In this document: in pieces, positions 24,213 through 35,428 of the stretch | Layout of the letters: every line of letters starts with the position of its first letter | Position numbering within the stretch: the stretch's first letter is position 1 | Source: Hofstenia miamia | Taxonomy: Eukaryota > Xenacoelomorpha > Acoela | Direction of reading: 5' to 3' | DNA: 64,000 nt | NCBI GenBank assembly: GCA_004352715.1 | Contig: SCFE01000054.1 | Span: forward strand, 1,632,653 to 1,696,652 | The notes under the pieces: generated by a model | What the model was told of the DNA's origin: nothing | Database searches by the model: none | The model's input: only the letters and a program-made list of their open reading frames with translations | Made by a program: the position numbers and the translations under genes

Positions 24213-24916
24213 TAATGATGTGCTGGTAGAACTTTTTCAATGCCGCATCCGCCCGTTGAAAACCAATTTACTACCCTTACCCGCGTGTACCCGAAGCATT
24301 TTACTCATACCCATCCATGCCCCAAATTACATTTTTTGCTGCTGTTAGCAATTAGAAATTTTCAGCAAAATTTCGAATACATTCATTATATGTTAATGCT
24401 TTTCAACATTTTATTTACAATGTATGTTTATGAAAAACTCTTATTTAACCATAAACTGCCAATTGCATCCAAATTTTCAAACAGTTTTACCTACTATGAA
24501 CTTTGGAAATCCTCCGATATTGACAGATCTATTCTTTAGCTGCTTCCCTTTTATGGTTAAAGTTTGTGGTAAAGATTATTCCTGTTTTTGAGATATAAAA
24601 AACAGGAATTTTTTTCAGAAGAAATCTGATTTTTGCAAAATCCTTCAAACACTTTGCATACCTAACGTTCAGATAAACACCTGAACAGTCCTGGGATAAG
24701 GTTAGGATAACGTGAAAGAGGAGTAGTGTTTTCAGATTTTAGATAGCTTTATTATTTAGTGAGTTATAAGCCTTTTAATAACATTTAAAGAACATCTCTA
24801 GTTGCACAAAAGCGTGCCCCTACCCGATAATAATTATGCGCACCGGACTGTAACTGAGTATATGCTTGGGTAAAATCTGGCACCCGTGGGTAGCACCCGT
24901 ACCGGCACATCACTAA
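24213..24916. mobile_element. Non-autonomous TIR element (~700 bp)
   Basis: The left end taatgatgtgctggta and the right end, read inward on the minus strand (ttagtgatgtgccggta), are inverted repeats. Both subterminal regions carry ACCCG/CGGGT-rich sequence (tacccgcgtgtacccg left, cacccgtgggtagcacccg right) in an otherwise AT-rich region. Flanking bases tctacacgt and tacacata may be a degraded 8-bp target duplication, which would fit a hAT-type element. The 99-codon frame at 24240-24539 is internal to this element and is not a gene. Confidence 0.6.
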
Positions 24917-25098
24917 TACACATACATGTTAACTCTGTTTCTGCCCAAATAGTGTCTGAAATGTGTGTTTTATAATCGCATCACAATATAAATAATGCTG
25001 ATTTTAGAAATTATGTTAAGATAAGTATTATTTTATTTATATTGTGATTTCTATTAAGTTATTGACTGTATAAAACCAATTTTCTTGAGGTTATGCTT
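24917..25098. other. AT-rich spacer
   Basis: Nothing recognised. Confidence 0.5.
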
Positions 25099-25402
25099 AG
25101 GCCCTGCGAGTACTTGAACTCGACTCGAGATTTCCATGAATGATGTGCATTTTTCTTCAATTTTTGCAATGATTTCGAAGAAGTCACTATATATTTCAAA
25201 ATCTAAACCATCAGGCTTGATTTCTTTCATTCAGTTTGACATATCGTATCTCTGTCGTACATTCATATAGGGTAGCACCATTATATACAGCTTGGATTAA
25301 CGAGAAAACAAGTCTAAATATAATTTTAACTCTACCCAAACTGGCTAGTTAAGTTATGGTTCCAACTCGACTAGAATCTAAAAAGTCAGTTCACAGGCCT
25401 CC
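25099..25402. mobile_element. Possible MITE with GAGTCGAG-type subterminal repeats
   Basis: The left part aggccctgcgagtacttgaa and actcgactcgag, and the right part read inward ggaggcctgtgaactgac with ctagtcgagttgg, form imperfect inverted repeats about 300 bp apart. No target duplication is evident. Confidence 0.4.
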
Positions 25403-25944
25403 AAATTGACGCTGTCGCCTTTAATTTGTTCAAAATTCAGCTTTTGTGAAACAATTCGAAATATTTGTAGAATTGATGTGAAAGTTGTACGTAACTTAAG
25501 GCTGGGGTACTTGTAATGATTTTTAAGAAATTAAAGGATGTACATCAGGAACGTTAACAGAATGGAACTAATCAATTTTGAAAGAGATCCGTTAAGTTCC
25601 TTTGTGAGAGGTAGGGAGTGTAGTAGCAATTTAACATAAATGTTTATAAATTTAAAATGCTAGTAAATACAACTAAATATTGGATTTGTCTCCAGGCATA
25701 GCACAAGGGTAAAAAAAGAATCAAAAACATAGTTCAGGAATGGTAAGTCTATTGTTTCCTAATTTAATGAGGAGGCAACAGAGCTTTAGCAACAAGCTCT
25801 ACATCTCAACTATTGGAAATAGCTTTTCTGAAATCTTTAATAAACTTGAATATGCTCTTATAAATAAGGTGTTGATGCAAATTCTAATTCCTTCCTTAGA
25901 ACAAATTTTGAAGGTAGGTATAGAAATTTTGAAATTATGGTTAC
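25403..25944. other. AT-rich non-coding DNA
   Basis: The plus-strand frame 25740-26045 (rich in Leu, Ile, Ser) has no recognised domain and is opposite the exon candidate on the minus strand. Confidence 0.35.
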
Positions 25945-26058
25945 CTGCTTCCCAGGAATTTCCTCAGTCTGCCCGTTTTGACCAAATCGTTTGTCTAATG
26001 GACAAATATAGTTGTTTTCTCGAAAATTATTACCGTTATCCATGACTAAGTTTTCATG
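25945..26058 (-). CDS. Exon candidate on the minus strand, unknown product
   Basis: The minus-strand frame between a CAG acceptor (26059-26061) and a good donor CAG|GTAACC (25939-25947) encodes 38 residues beginning HENLVMDNGNNFRE and ending TEEIPGKQ, rich in polar residues. The acceptor lacks a pyrimidine tract. No family recognised. It may be an isolated exon of a minus-strand gene or chance. Confidence 0.2.
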
Positions 26059-26628
26059 CTGCATTCCATTGACCTTAGCAATATCAAATTTTAGCAATCA
26101 TTTTTCACTAAATACTAAACGTTCAAAATTCTAATTCATATTCTACTAAATATGGACATCCTATAAATTTACATTACTAATATGAGACTGATACTATAAA
26201 TGAAGACGCTGGGTTAATGAATTGAATACTATATTGTATATGAAATTAAAAGTTGCTTCATTTTATTATAGACAAAGTTTATATAGCAGAATTTGATTTC
26301 TTGATTTCGAATAAATTGTAAATATACTTAAAATATTTGCAATATAAACATGATAGTTTCTGCATTCTCTTTTTTCAGGTTGTCATTATTTTACTTTTAT
26401 ATTTCAATTTTACCATCGAAACTTAGGAATGCGAAATTTAGAAAATATTTCCTTAAAAATTCATACAATATAACTTTGGAATAATTTAAGTTATTGATAA
26501 TTTCGCAAACTTCCAATTCTCCAAGAAATATCATTTAGAAGTATTCTGGGTAAAGTTTAATTTACCTTATTTTATGTTATTCTGAGATTTGTGTAGTTTC
26601 TGGTTTTTTGCAAGCATTTGGTGTAGAG
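26059..26628. other. AT-rich non-coding DNA
   Basis: Nothing recognised; the 8-bp left target duplication of the next MITE is at 26621-26628. Confidence 0.5.
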
Positions 26629-26988
26629 CAGAGATGGACATTGGCCGGCAGTTGCCTAAGAAATGGAAAAGATGGCCCAATTTTATCTAAGTTATAATTA
26701 AAAGTTGAAAAATAATATTTACATTTTCATGATTTTACATTAGTATCATATACTTTTCTAAATTTCAATATAGAATTTTCAATTTTAGTGAATAGATTTT
26801 ATTAGAAGTGTCTCTATCAGACCTAATTTTTGTGGAGGAAACCAACAACTTAAAGAATTTTTTTTGACAAGTATTATGAAAATGGGCAGAGTTTGTATTA
26901 AATTAAATTGGCCGGGTCGGATTCGGGCAGGGACTAAAGTTTCTTGGGCCGGGCTTGGGCCTAAATTCTCTGAACATGTCAATCTCTG
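26629..26988. mobile_element. hAT-like MITE, 360 bp, with 8-bp target duplication
   Basis: Ends are inverted: cagagatggacat on the left and cagagattgacat read inward from the right. The flanking 8-mers gtgtagag (26621-26628) and gtttagag (26989-26996) match at 7 of 8, the length expected for hAT transposition. The right part has GGCC/CCGGG-rich sequence (ggccgggtcggattcgggca). The interior core is homologous to the 106-bp unit at 11555-11978. The 65-codon minus frame inside is not a gene. Confidence 0.75.
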
Positions 26989-26996
26989 GTTTAGAG

Positions 26997-29066
26997 TTAG
27001 CAGTTTTTGATCAGTTCATTGCAAAGTACTGCAATTAATAAGAAACTCTATTCTATTCTATTCTGTTCTACTTTAAGCAGACATCATTTTCAGTGAAAAA
27101 GATTTTTAAATGCATCAAAGTAGATGTACCGTTTGTTGATAACAAATTTTATAGCATGTAATTTCCAATTGAGATAATTTGATTTACTGCCTCCAATTGA
27201 TTGGATGATGCATTGTATTGCTTCAACTTCCTCTATAGAAGCATTCCATTTTCAACAAAGGTATTTTAACGGTTTTTTTAGATTTCACTGTTATACATTA
27301 TCGCAATATCACATGATGCGTTTTTGAATATCTTAAAATATTTATATCATATATTTCTATACAAAGGAAAACTTTGTCAGGAAATGCAGGCACTGGTATC
27401 AGTTTTTGACAACCAAATTTCCTTATTAAACCACAATCGGATTTTTGTATGAAGTTTGTTATACTGATTTGCAAATTGCGTGTGATGAACTCTATGTTAA
27501 AATATGAAATACAATGCTTCCATTAAGTTATTAATATTATTATATTCATGAAATTAGACAATTTGAGAATTTTAGTTTTACATTAGTTTTTATACAAAGA
27601 CAACTTCGTCTGAGGATTTTACCAATCATTGGCCATGTGGATGATTCCATAAAAATGCATACAACACTCAACTTAAATTTTCTAATGGTTTTTATATAGT
27701 ATTACAGTCAAATTTTTCTAACGTTAACCTCTTTAGAATTAATCTCTCTCCATAAATAAATTTTACGGTAGCGTTAAAATTACATTCAAAATCAGCCTCT
27801 GTAAAGTTAACTTCTCTATTGGGGGGGGCGAAAAAGTATTTCTTTATTTTTGAAGAAAATGTGGTCTAAAATGTTGTCTCTACTTCTAAAAACACACTTT
27901 TTTATGTTTTTATATGGTTACCATTTTACCTGTGCTGGCTACCCCCTATTTTTACTTTTCATAGCTACGGCCTCATACTGTACATCATTTTGTAGACCTT
28001 ACAAAACCTAAAACAAACGTATAAACTTGCGCAAGTTTGAATATTTCCTTTTACAAGAGAAGCTCTTAAACTTTCAAAGTATTAAAACTGCATTACAAGT
28101 AAACATTTCAAAGACAACATTGAAATCTAATGAAAAACTTAAACGGTTATCTTGACAAGGGAATAAATAAAGCCTGGTGATGTTTCTGCGATTTTTAAGC
28201 TTTACAAAATGGTATACTTCATGAGACCATAACTATAAAATCGCAAAAAAATTGGAGGATTTTGCAATATTGCCTTTGCAAGAAAAAATAAATGGTAGCC
28301 AGTACAGTTAAGATGGCAACTACATGAAAAATTTAATAGTGGTTCTTTGAAGAAAAGGCAGCTTTTTAGAATCCTTTTTAAAAATCATGAAAAACTTTCT
28401 CTCCATAGTTATTATTTATAATTTATTAGTCCCGTGGCATGATTTACTTCTATAATGTTAATTTTTTATAAAATTGCGCCAAAACACAAGCATCAATAAA
28501 ATTTTTGCACAGCCTAAATAAATGTAAAAATTTTATTCCTCATTTTTTCTATAGATCCATGTAATTTATTTGTATAACTCTGTTTTTATGCCCTACTGTT
28601 ACTGTATTTGTTCTGTCCCTTGAACTGAACTATGAAGAGCTTCGACTATATTATATATGTCAATGTCAAGCGATAACTAAATCAAATGTCAATTAGTATT
28701 TTTGAAATCACATACTACAATTTTCTATCCTATGACCAAGCCTTTATTCAATAGATTAAAGGATTTTCAACGTATAATCCTATACCATTTCTTCAAAAAT
28801 TCCTTTAAAGTTCATAAATATACGCTTTGCAAGACAATCAGACAATGTTATATGGACATACCCATATAAGGAAAGAATCCGTTTTAGTAATTACTTAAGC
28901 ATTTATGCGTTGATTTTGCACTCCTAGCTGGCGGTGATTAGAAAATGTGGTAAACAAAGACTTAACTGTCATATTTCTGTTCATTTGTATGTCAATAACG
29001 TATTGCAACATTTTTCTAAAACTTTTATAGATTTATAAGAGTACAATTTAAGGAAAGCAATGTATA
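26997..29066. other. AT-rich non-coding DNA
   Basis: Contains a short (ATTCT)n-like run at 27050-27068 and a poly-G run at 27822-27829. No open frame or repeat of note. Confidence 0.45.
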
Positions 29067-29328
29067 TATGAGGCACCCAGAGGCAAAGGGGCCAATCCGC
29101 CAAATTGACGATATTGAGTTAGATGTGGGATACGAAATTTTAAACCTTCCCCTAGATTGGAAAAAAAATTTTGTCACAATATTCGCCTTTATACATAGGT
29201 AAAATAAGGTTGAAAATAAACCAAATATTCATGTTTCTGTCATAAAATAGAAATGGTAAAACTTTAAAGCTATTTTTCTCAAAACTACCGAATGGTGGAT
29301 TGGCCCTTTTGCCTCTGGGCGCCTCATA
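29067..29328. mobile_element. MITE with ~36-bp terminal inverted repeats (262 bp)
   Basis: The left end tatgaggcacccagaggc continues as aaaggggccaatccgcca. The right end read inward is tatgaggcgcccagaggc continuing aaaagggccaatccacca. The two differ at about three positions over 36 bases, so the copy is young. The interior is AT-rich and non-coding. Flanks are TA-rich, so a TA or ATA target duplication is possible but ambiguous. It lies just upstream of the first recognised RasGRP exon. Confidence 0.85.
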
Positions 29329-29460
29329 TGCATATTCAAATACTATGTGATCTCTGCAACCACCTTAGATTGCTCTTTAAGCAATCATTGGACATTATGT
29401 GATATTATATAATAATTGTCGTGGAATATACTCGCATGGAGTAATCCATGTGTATTTTAG

Positions 29461-29604
29461 ATAAACTAAAGCTTTTGGAAGCACAATCCATGAATACCAA
29501 CATCGTGTCATCCTTGGAAGACAATATCGATAGTGGAGATTTGAGCTCATTAATTCAAGAGGCGAGTGTAGAAGATCTGCTCATTTTGTGTATCAGTTGT
29601 TTCA
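29461..29604 (+). CDS. RasGRP-like gene, exon with RasGEF-N start
   Basis: Bounded by an acceptor (tgtattttag, AG at 29459-29460) and a GT donor at 29605. The first two bases complete a codon; then KLKLLEAQSMNTNIVSS and onward are read. The exon ends EASVEDLLILCISCF plus one base. Vertebrate RasGRP proteins have, just before the RasGEF N-terminal domain, a segment of form L-D-D-L-I-x-x-C-I-x-S-F-D-x-D-G. Here ASVEDLLILCISCF joins in phase to the next exon (AC AAA GAC GGA) to give CFNKDG. The internal ATG at 29491 could be the initiator, or more coding sequence may lie upstream. RasGRPs are diacylglycerol/Ca-regulated exchange factors that load GTP on Ras/Rap at membranes. Upstream exons were not recognised. 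Confidence 0.7.
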
Positions 29605-30529
29605 GTAGGATTTTTTAATTAAATATTTACATTGATGTACTTGATGACCATACTGATGAGAAAGCTTTGCAGATTGCTTCATTTTATTTTTGTAATAAGA
29701 TACTTCATCATTATAATGACTAAAAGGACGTGCTAAGTGAATTTTCAAACGCTTTCATAAGTAACGTACTAGTTATTATAGGCCAACTTAAATTTATTCC
29801 ATAGCAAAGAATTTTATAAGTGGGTCAACTTATCCACTTGGCCCTTCTAGTGCTATGGTTATACAATTTGAAACACAAGTAAACAATTCCTTAATTATAA
29901 ATATGCGCATTTTGTTTAATGTCAATTGCTGTTTATGTGTGAATCAGCTCTTCCCATTTTACTTGTAGGTAAGTATGTGTGCTGAGAAGGCTTCTAAATA
30001 CCTTTAACTAGAATCAATTAGGTATCTCAGATACAAAGAGTCAAACTGTGAAGTTACCACCTGTAGTGGAATAACAATCAGTGACACCAAGCACATTAAA
30101 ATCAGGGGACTAAGATTCCGAAAAAAATAATTTTTTTTGTAAGCTTTGGGTTTAAGTAAGAATTATATAGCTTTGCGAAAGCATGGCTCCATAATATTTC
30201 AGTAAAGCTTTGTGTATTTGTTTGTAATCTGTTTGCGTTCCAGGAAAAACTAATATCAATTTTGAATTTGAAATTCTTGAAATGCTTTCGTTTTGCTTAG
30301 AAGGGTAAAATCAGAAAAGTCACGAATGTTTCTTCGCAGTCTAATTCAATTTAACGAATTTTCAATAAACTTCATTATGCAACTTGCAGGTGGCGCGCTT
30401 AAAATTTTAATTCAATGTGTTTGAAAGTTTTCATTTGTGTTTCAGTTTTTCAATGACAATTAGCAACAAATTTATATTGTGTGAAATGTGCCGTAAGACT
30501 TCACACATGAACATGGGTTGAAGAATTAT

Positions 30530-31000
30530 TAATTATTATTATTATTATTTAATAGCTTTATTTAACTCTGTATGCACATACATGAATATATACATATATA
30601 CACAATATTTACAAATGACATATATATATATATACAAACATGAATTACACAAAGGCTAAATATACTACAACTATTAATTAAAATAAACTAAAAACAAATA
30701 AAAACAAAAAAAAACAAAATATTTACAGAACGCTAAAAAGTTAAATATTTTCGCCAAGAGTTTGTTCTAATTGAGTAGCCATATTTATATTGATTTGCTA
30801 GCAGGTTCTCCTTTAATAATTTTCTAAACAAATTCAAAAAAAAATACTTGCCTTTGGCATATTTAATTTAAATATAAATTTTAAGACATTTATTTTTCAA
30901 TGAGTATAAGTTTATTTCGCATTTTCAACGCCGTGTCATTAAGGATCTCTGCCTCTTTTTATTACAACTCTTCACTTCACTCTGACTTAGTATAGGAAAA
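30530..31000 (-). mobile_element. LINE 3' end (minus strand), probable
   Basis: Read on the minus strand, the sequence ends gagttaaataaagctatt followed by an (AAT)n tail at 30529-30549, a typical CR1-like LINE 3' end. Upstream on that strand a decayed frame gives KENLLANQYKYGYSIRTNSW, similar in style to LINE C-terminal domains. Boundaries and family are uncertain. Confidence 0.4.
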
Positions 31001-32060
31001 TACGATCTCTATCCTTTTGATTATATTAACTTACCTTATTCGTATTTTACACCCTTATACATTTATTGTATTTCTTTAAATCCACACAAATAAAACCCTC
31101 TCCCATAACTATTTCTTCATCTGCATTATTCTTATTGCTAACTGGCTTATTACTGTTCAACAGTTAGGCATTTTCTTATCCACTCCACAGTGTAGATGTT
31201 CTAGACGTAGACGTTTTCTAGAGTTAGTGCTGGTTATTTTCTTTATAACTGGTGAATAAAGTTTTTTTGTTTTTGTTGTATTTACTTTCCACATGCAACA
31301 AGTTCTGCATTACAGATACATTATGGTGCAATGAATCTGGTACAATTAAGCAACTTCTGAAAAATTCTTTCTATAGAGTGACTTCATTATACTATTTAAA
31401 ATTCTCATTTAAATTTTAATTTGGTGTGCCTGACCAATTCAATGTAAATGTAATTTTCTTTGCTAATTCTATGCATCATATTTTTAATTGTTAATGGAGT
31501 ACTCCTAGGCAAGATTAAATTCAACAAATAGTTAAATATTGAATTGTGACGTGGATATGTTGGTACTTGGGAAGTTACTTTGCTATGAGAACTTTTGCAG
31601 CGATAGTTTTAGTAACATCTTAAATTTGTTTTAAACAAAAAGCTCTAGTTGTGTATCTGAACATATTTCATAATTTACTGACAGCAAATATTCAATTGTT
31701 AGCGAGATAATCTCAGTATTGACAACAATAAACACGTTAATACCATCCGTATGTAATATTTTTTGAGTTTGATTATTTGTGTGCGTTTAATCGTTACATT
31801 GCTTACGCCAATGTCTATTATTTTTTTGCTTGCAATGAGTGTAAGTAGTGTAATTATTTAGACATATTTATTGAGTGCACTTCCTCATTTGATTGTTTAT
31901 GTAGTTAGATAATGAATTCCACTGGCGATTCACNNNNNTATATATATATATTGCCCTTTTAATTAATATGATTTTTAGAGAAAATTTCAAATTCTTGAAT
32001 ATTTAATTGACAATTATTAGAACAAACCAAATACTTTGTTGAGAGAAAGTCAAAACTGAG
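31001..32060. other. AT-rich intronic DNA
   Basis: No gene seen. A 5-N gap at 31934-31938 precedes a short (TA)n. Confidence 0.5.
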
Positions 32061-32252
32061 ATGGCAGGGGACTAGGACAAATGAATGACACGGGACTAGG
32101 ACAAATGGATGGCAGGGGACTAGGACAAATGAATGGCACGGGACTAGGACAAATGGATGGCAGGGGACTAGGACAAATGAATGACACGGGACTAGGACAA
32201 ATAAATGGCACGGGACTAGGACAAATTGATGGCCCGGGACTGGGGCAAATGA
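32061..32252. repeat. 24-bp minisatellite, eight units
   Basis: Eight exact-length units of form atggcaggggactaggacaa + atga/atgg run from 32061 to 32252 in perfect 24-bp register. Units alternate between a gcagggg..atga type and a cacggg..atgg type, which implies a 48-bp higher-order unit. The tract is GC-rich compared with its surroundings. In-frame TAG codons (act TAG) exclude a protein repeat in that frame. Confidence 0.97.
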
Positions 32253-33233
32253 AATTTTAGTTCCGCAGAATCCTAAGAACTAAAGTTTGCACTTTGCAGA
32301 AATTTGAACTGAATTGTATTACTTTGCAAACCTTGTAGACACGGTAATTAACTGTAAACCATTCTAAGAATGAACAGTGTAAGTAATGAAGTAAATTATA
32401 AACTCTAAAAAATATTTGAAAATACTGTGGTGAAAAGGCCCTAACAAATCCTTAACGGTTGCATTCAGCCGTTAACCGTGCCGCTGAAATCGTGGTTGGA
32501 TTAGCAGCACATGAATGTCGGCAGTTTCCAGACACGGCATGCGCTTGCGGGTGAGGTTGACTTGAAATCTTTGTTCTAAGTGTTTATTGAGCCTACATGA
32601 ACCATTGCGTTCATTTACGTTTATGAACAAAAAATCAAAAATCATTCAATCTATGCCTTTGGCTCAGAGATGCTCTATGTTGAAATCTTTGTTCTAAGTG
32701 TTTATTGAGCCTACATGAACCATTGCGTTCATTTACGTTTATGAACAAAAAATCAATCTATAATACAGTTTCTTCAAATATTGACTTCTTTATGCTAAAT
32801 TATGCGAATTAAGAGGGAGAACGTGAGAAGTCCAAACAAAAAAAAATATTTGTAATTTAGTAATTAGTTTGTGTTGTCAATTTAGTCTATAAAATGAAAT
32901 TTAGAAAAGACTTAAAGCAAGAACAATAGAAAAAATTTCCTTAATTTAAGAAATTTAGGATTCGCTTTCACAAAGATATGTTCGCGTCGGTTTTGGTTCT
33001 CAATAAATCCCGTAATTTCAGTTTTTTGGTTAATCGCTCATCTCTATGGGAAGTCTCCTCTTTAAATGCAATTTAAATCTGAAGGAATTTAATAACTTGC
33101 GGGATGGGATTATGCCAATGATCTTGACAATGCATAATTTTGCTATTTAGTAGTTAGATATTGTGCATAAAATTTCTGCTTCTTCTGAAATTTCTGAAAA
33201 TTTCAGTTTGTAGCGACTACTTATACTTGGTAA
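32253..33233. other. Intronic DNA with a 77-bp direct repeat
   Basis: Positions 32562-32638 and 32680-32756 are identical as far as can be read, beginning ttgaaatctttgttctaag, 118 bases apart. A GC-richer patch lies at about 32465-32555. No coding sequence was recognised. Confidence 0.6.
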
Positions 33234-34840
33234 TACAGTACTGAAAAAAAATCGGCAACCCATGATTTGTCATAAATATTTCTAAGAAATGGACGCCAAG
33301 AATGTTATAGTTACTTTTTAATTAGATTTGGGGCTGCAGAAAGAGGAATTAATCAATGCTGAGACATAATTATCACTGTTTACTTTAAATCTCAATTAGA
33401 AATGCTACAATGCTTACAGTTAGCTAATCTTTTCTTGGAAAAGAATCTGTAAAAAATTTCATTGGTTAAGCTTTTTTCAGCCTATTTATATTGAAAATGT
33501 CTTTCTTCGCCATATATGATGCAAAGTTACATACCTATTGCCATCCGCGAGTTGATTATCTCCAAACATTTGGAAGGGATGAGTCAACGTAATGTAGCCC
33601 GACTTGTAGAGCGACCTGGAACTACTGTCGCGGATATCAACAGATGTTTCACTTCTGAAAACATCATTGCCCCTAAACCCAAGTCCTGACCAAAGAAGAT
33701 CTCCAAAACCTCCCAATCAGCTCTTATGTGCCTTTCAAAGGAAATTCTAGAAAAACTTCAGAGGAATTTTGCAAGTAATGGGATTTTGGTCAACTCGTGA
33801 CATCTAGAACTGTGCGAAACATCCTGAAGAAGTACTCAATTGGGACTTTCAAGGCACCCTGACAGCCATTCTTTACCTCAAAGCAAAGATTACGCTGGGT
33901 GAGGTGGGCTATTTTTATGACAGACAATTCATCTGAAGATTGGTCTAATACTATATTTTCAAATGAGACAAGATTTGAGCTATACTCATCGAAAGTAATG
34001 TTGATAGAGAGACAAACTGGGCAGAAGTTCAGATTCTTGCCTCAACTTAGTCTGGGAGCATGAAGTATGGTAGGAAGTCTGTAATGGTATGAGGTGCAAT
34101 ATGGAAGTGTAACCTTCGCAAGATTGTTCACATCACTTGTACTCTCGAAAGCTCTCAACATGCTTGGATTCTAGAAAAGGAACTCTTGCCACTCCTTTCA
34201 AGTGATTCAATTTACCAGCAGGATGGCGCTCCATGTCATAACTGAAAAGAAATGAAAACATTTCTTCGCAATAATGGGGTTGCTATTCCCGCTGATCAGC
34301 CTGGCTAATCTCCAGACCTTAACATTATCGAAAATATGTGGAATTTGTCAAATATCGGATTAGACATCATACTCTTCACCCGGAAGACGAGCTGTTGAGC
34401 GCAATAAAGAAAGAATTTTATGCCATTCCCAGCAGCTTTATTGAAAGATTTTTTGCTTCAATCCCTGATCGCCTTGAAGCTGTTATTCGCTCAAAGGGAC
34501 ACTCTACAGAATATTGGAAGAGGCAAATTTGTTGCTAAGTGATTGTATTGCATCAATTATTAATTTATGTATCTTATTTTGAATTTAGTTTTTTAGGATT
34601 TGCTCATTTGTTAAAAATTGTTTACTAGGCCGAATACATTTTTCCAATACAAGTTTTCTAATTTTGATTAAAAATTAATAGCCAATTGTTATTCTACATA
34701 TTTTATAGTATTAGACATATAAATTTTTCTTTCTTTATTAAAGTAGCACTTAGTTAAAATTTTAGGCTCACTCTAGCTAATGAATGTTCATTATTTATTA
34801 GAAATAGCCAGGTGGCCCAATACATATTTCCAGTACAATA
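33234..34840 (+). mobile_element. Tc1-like DNA transposon, decayed
   Basis: A TA followed by cagtactgaaaaaa at 33234 onward looks like a Tc1-type left end. The right end is less clear: two similar candidates lie near 34632-34652 (cgaatacatttttccaatac) and 34816-34838 (caatacatatttccagtaca). The transposase pseudogene lies between. Exact boundaries are uncertain. Confidence 0.55.
33516..34538 (+). pseudogene. Tc1-like transposase pseudogene (DD34E type)
   Basis: Starts at ATG 33516 or 33519 and encodes the paired helix-turn-helix N-terminus (IAIRELIISKHLEGMSQRNV, LVERPGTT). Frameshifts and stops follow. The catalytic part is recognisable: QRLRWVRWA, IFSNETRFEL (family FSDE-x-x-F, so the first catalytic Asp is Asn here), MVWGAI, YQQDGAPCH (second Asp), SPDLNIIENMW (catalytic Glu) and the C-terminal block IPDRLEAVIRSKG ending TEYW at TAA 34536-34538. 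In-frame stops occur, for example before SPDLN. With the Asp lost and several stops, it cannot be active. Confidence 0.85.
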
Positions 34841-34954
34841 TATACAATAATTGAAGCATCAATATTTTTAGTGATAATTTATCTATCAATTTTTAGTGGC
34901 TTACTGTTACAAATTTATGATTTTCTAATATAAAATATATAATCATATAATTAT

Positions 34955-35400
34955 AGCACAGACATTCCTATTCAGAAAAATTTCAAATATGTTGGTCATA
35001 ATATTTATAGTGATCTCTCCTGGAAAGGCTATGTAAATACTATTGTTAGACGGATCAATTATATAATTTGTTGAATATCTTCAGTAAATATCCGATAAAC
35101 AAGTAATACATCATTTTGTGCACCATAAAACAGATTAAAAAACTATGTAGCCCACTTATTTGGTTTTCCAAAATCTTTTCCGTTTCCGATGTTTGATTTG
35201 ATTGATATTTTCGAGAATAATTATAAAAAGCAGTTTATAGATCTTGTGAGAAATCTCGCATCTACTTGCATACAACCTTTGTATTATGAATTGATATCAT
35301 GCAGAAGTCTACTATTACTCGTATGCCAGTTTTCCGTACTAATGATAACTCCTCTTCATTTATTCCTTTCTGCCATCAGATTCCTTTTACGGGAGTTAAA
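34955..35400 (+). pseudogene. LINE RT C-terminal fragment
   Basis: Decayed plus-strand translation includes IQKNFKYVGHNIYSDLSWKG and VRRINYII, matching the post-RT block of CR1/L2-like LINEs (V-K-Y-L-G-x-x-x-D-x-x-L-x-W). Further on, MPVFRTNDNSSSFIPF resembles the conserved C-terminal block. It runs into a (TA)n tract and the first 1000-N gap. Confidence 0.55.
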
Positions 35401-35428
35401 GGCAAATATATATATATATATATATATA

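Noticed and set aside
24240-24539. 99-codon ORF
   Set aside because: Lies inside the TIR element 24213-24916 and shows no domain; it is open by composition.
26785-26982. 65-codon minus-strand ORF with Pro-rich start
   Set aside because: It is the GC-rich right end of the hAT-like MITE at 26629-26988.
32061-32252. Coding repeat protein in the 24-bp minisatellite
   Set aside because: The reading frame starting at each unit has a TAG in every unit, and there is no flanking coding sequence.
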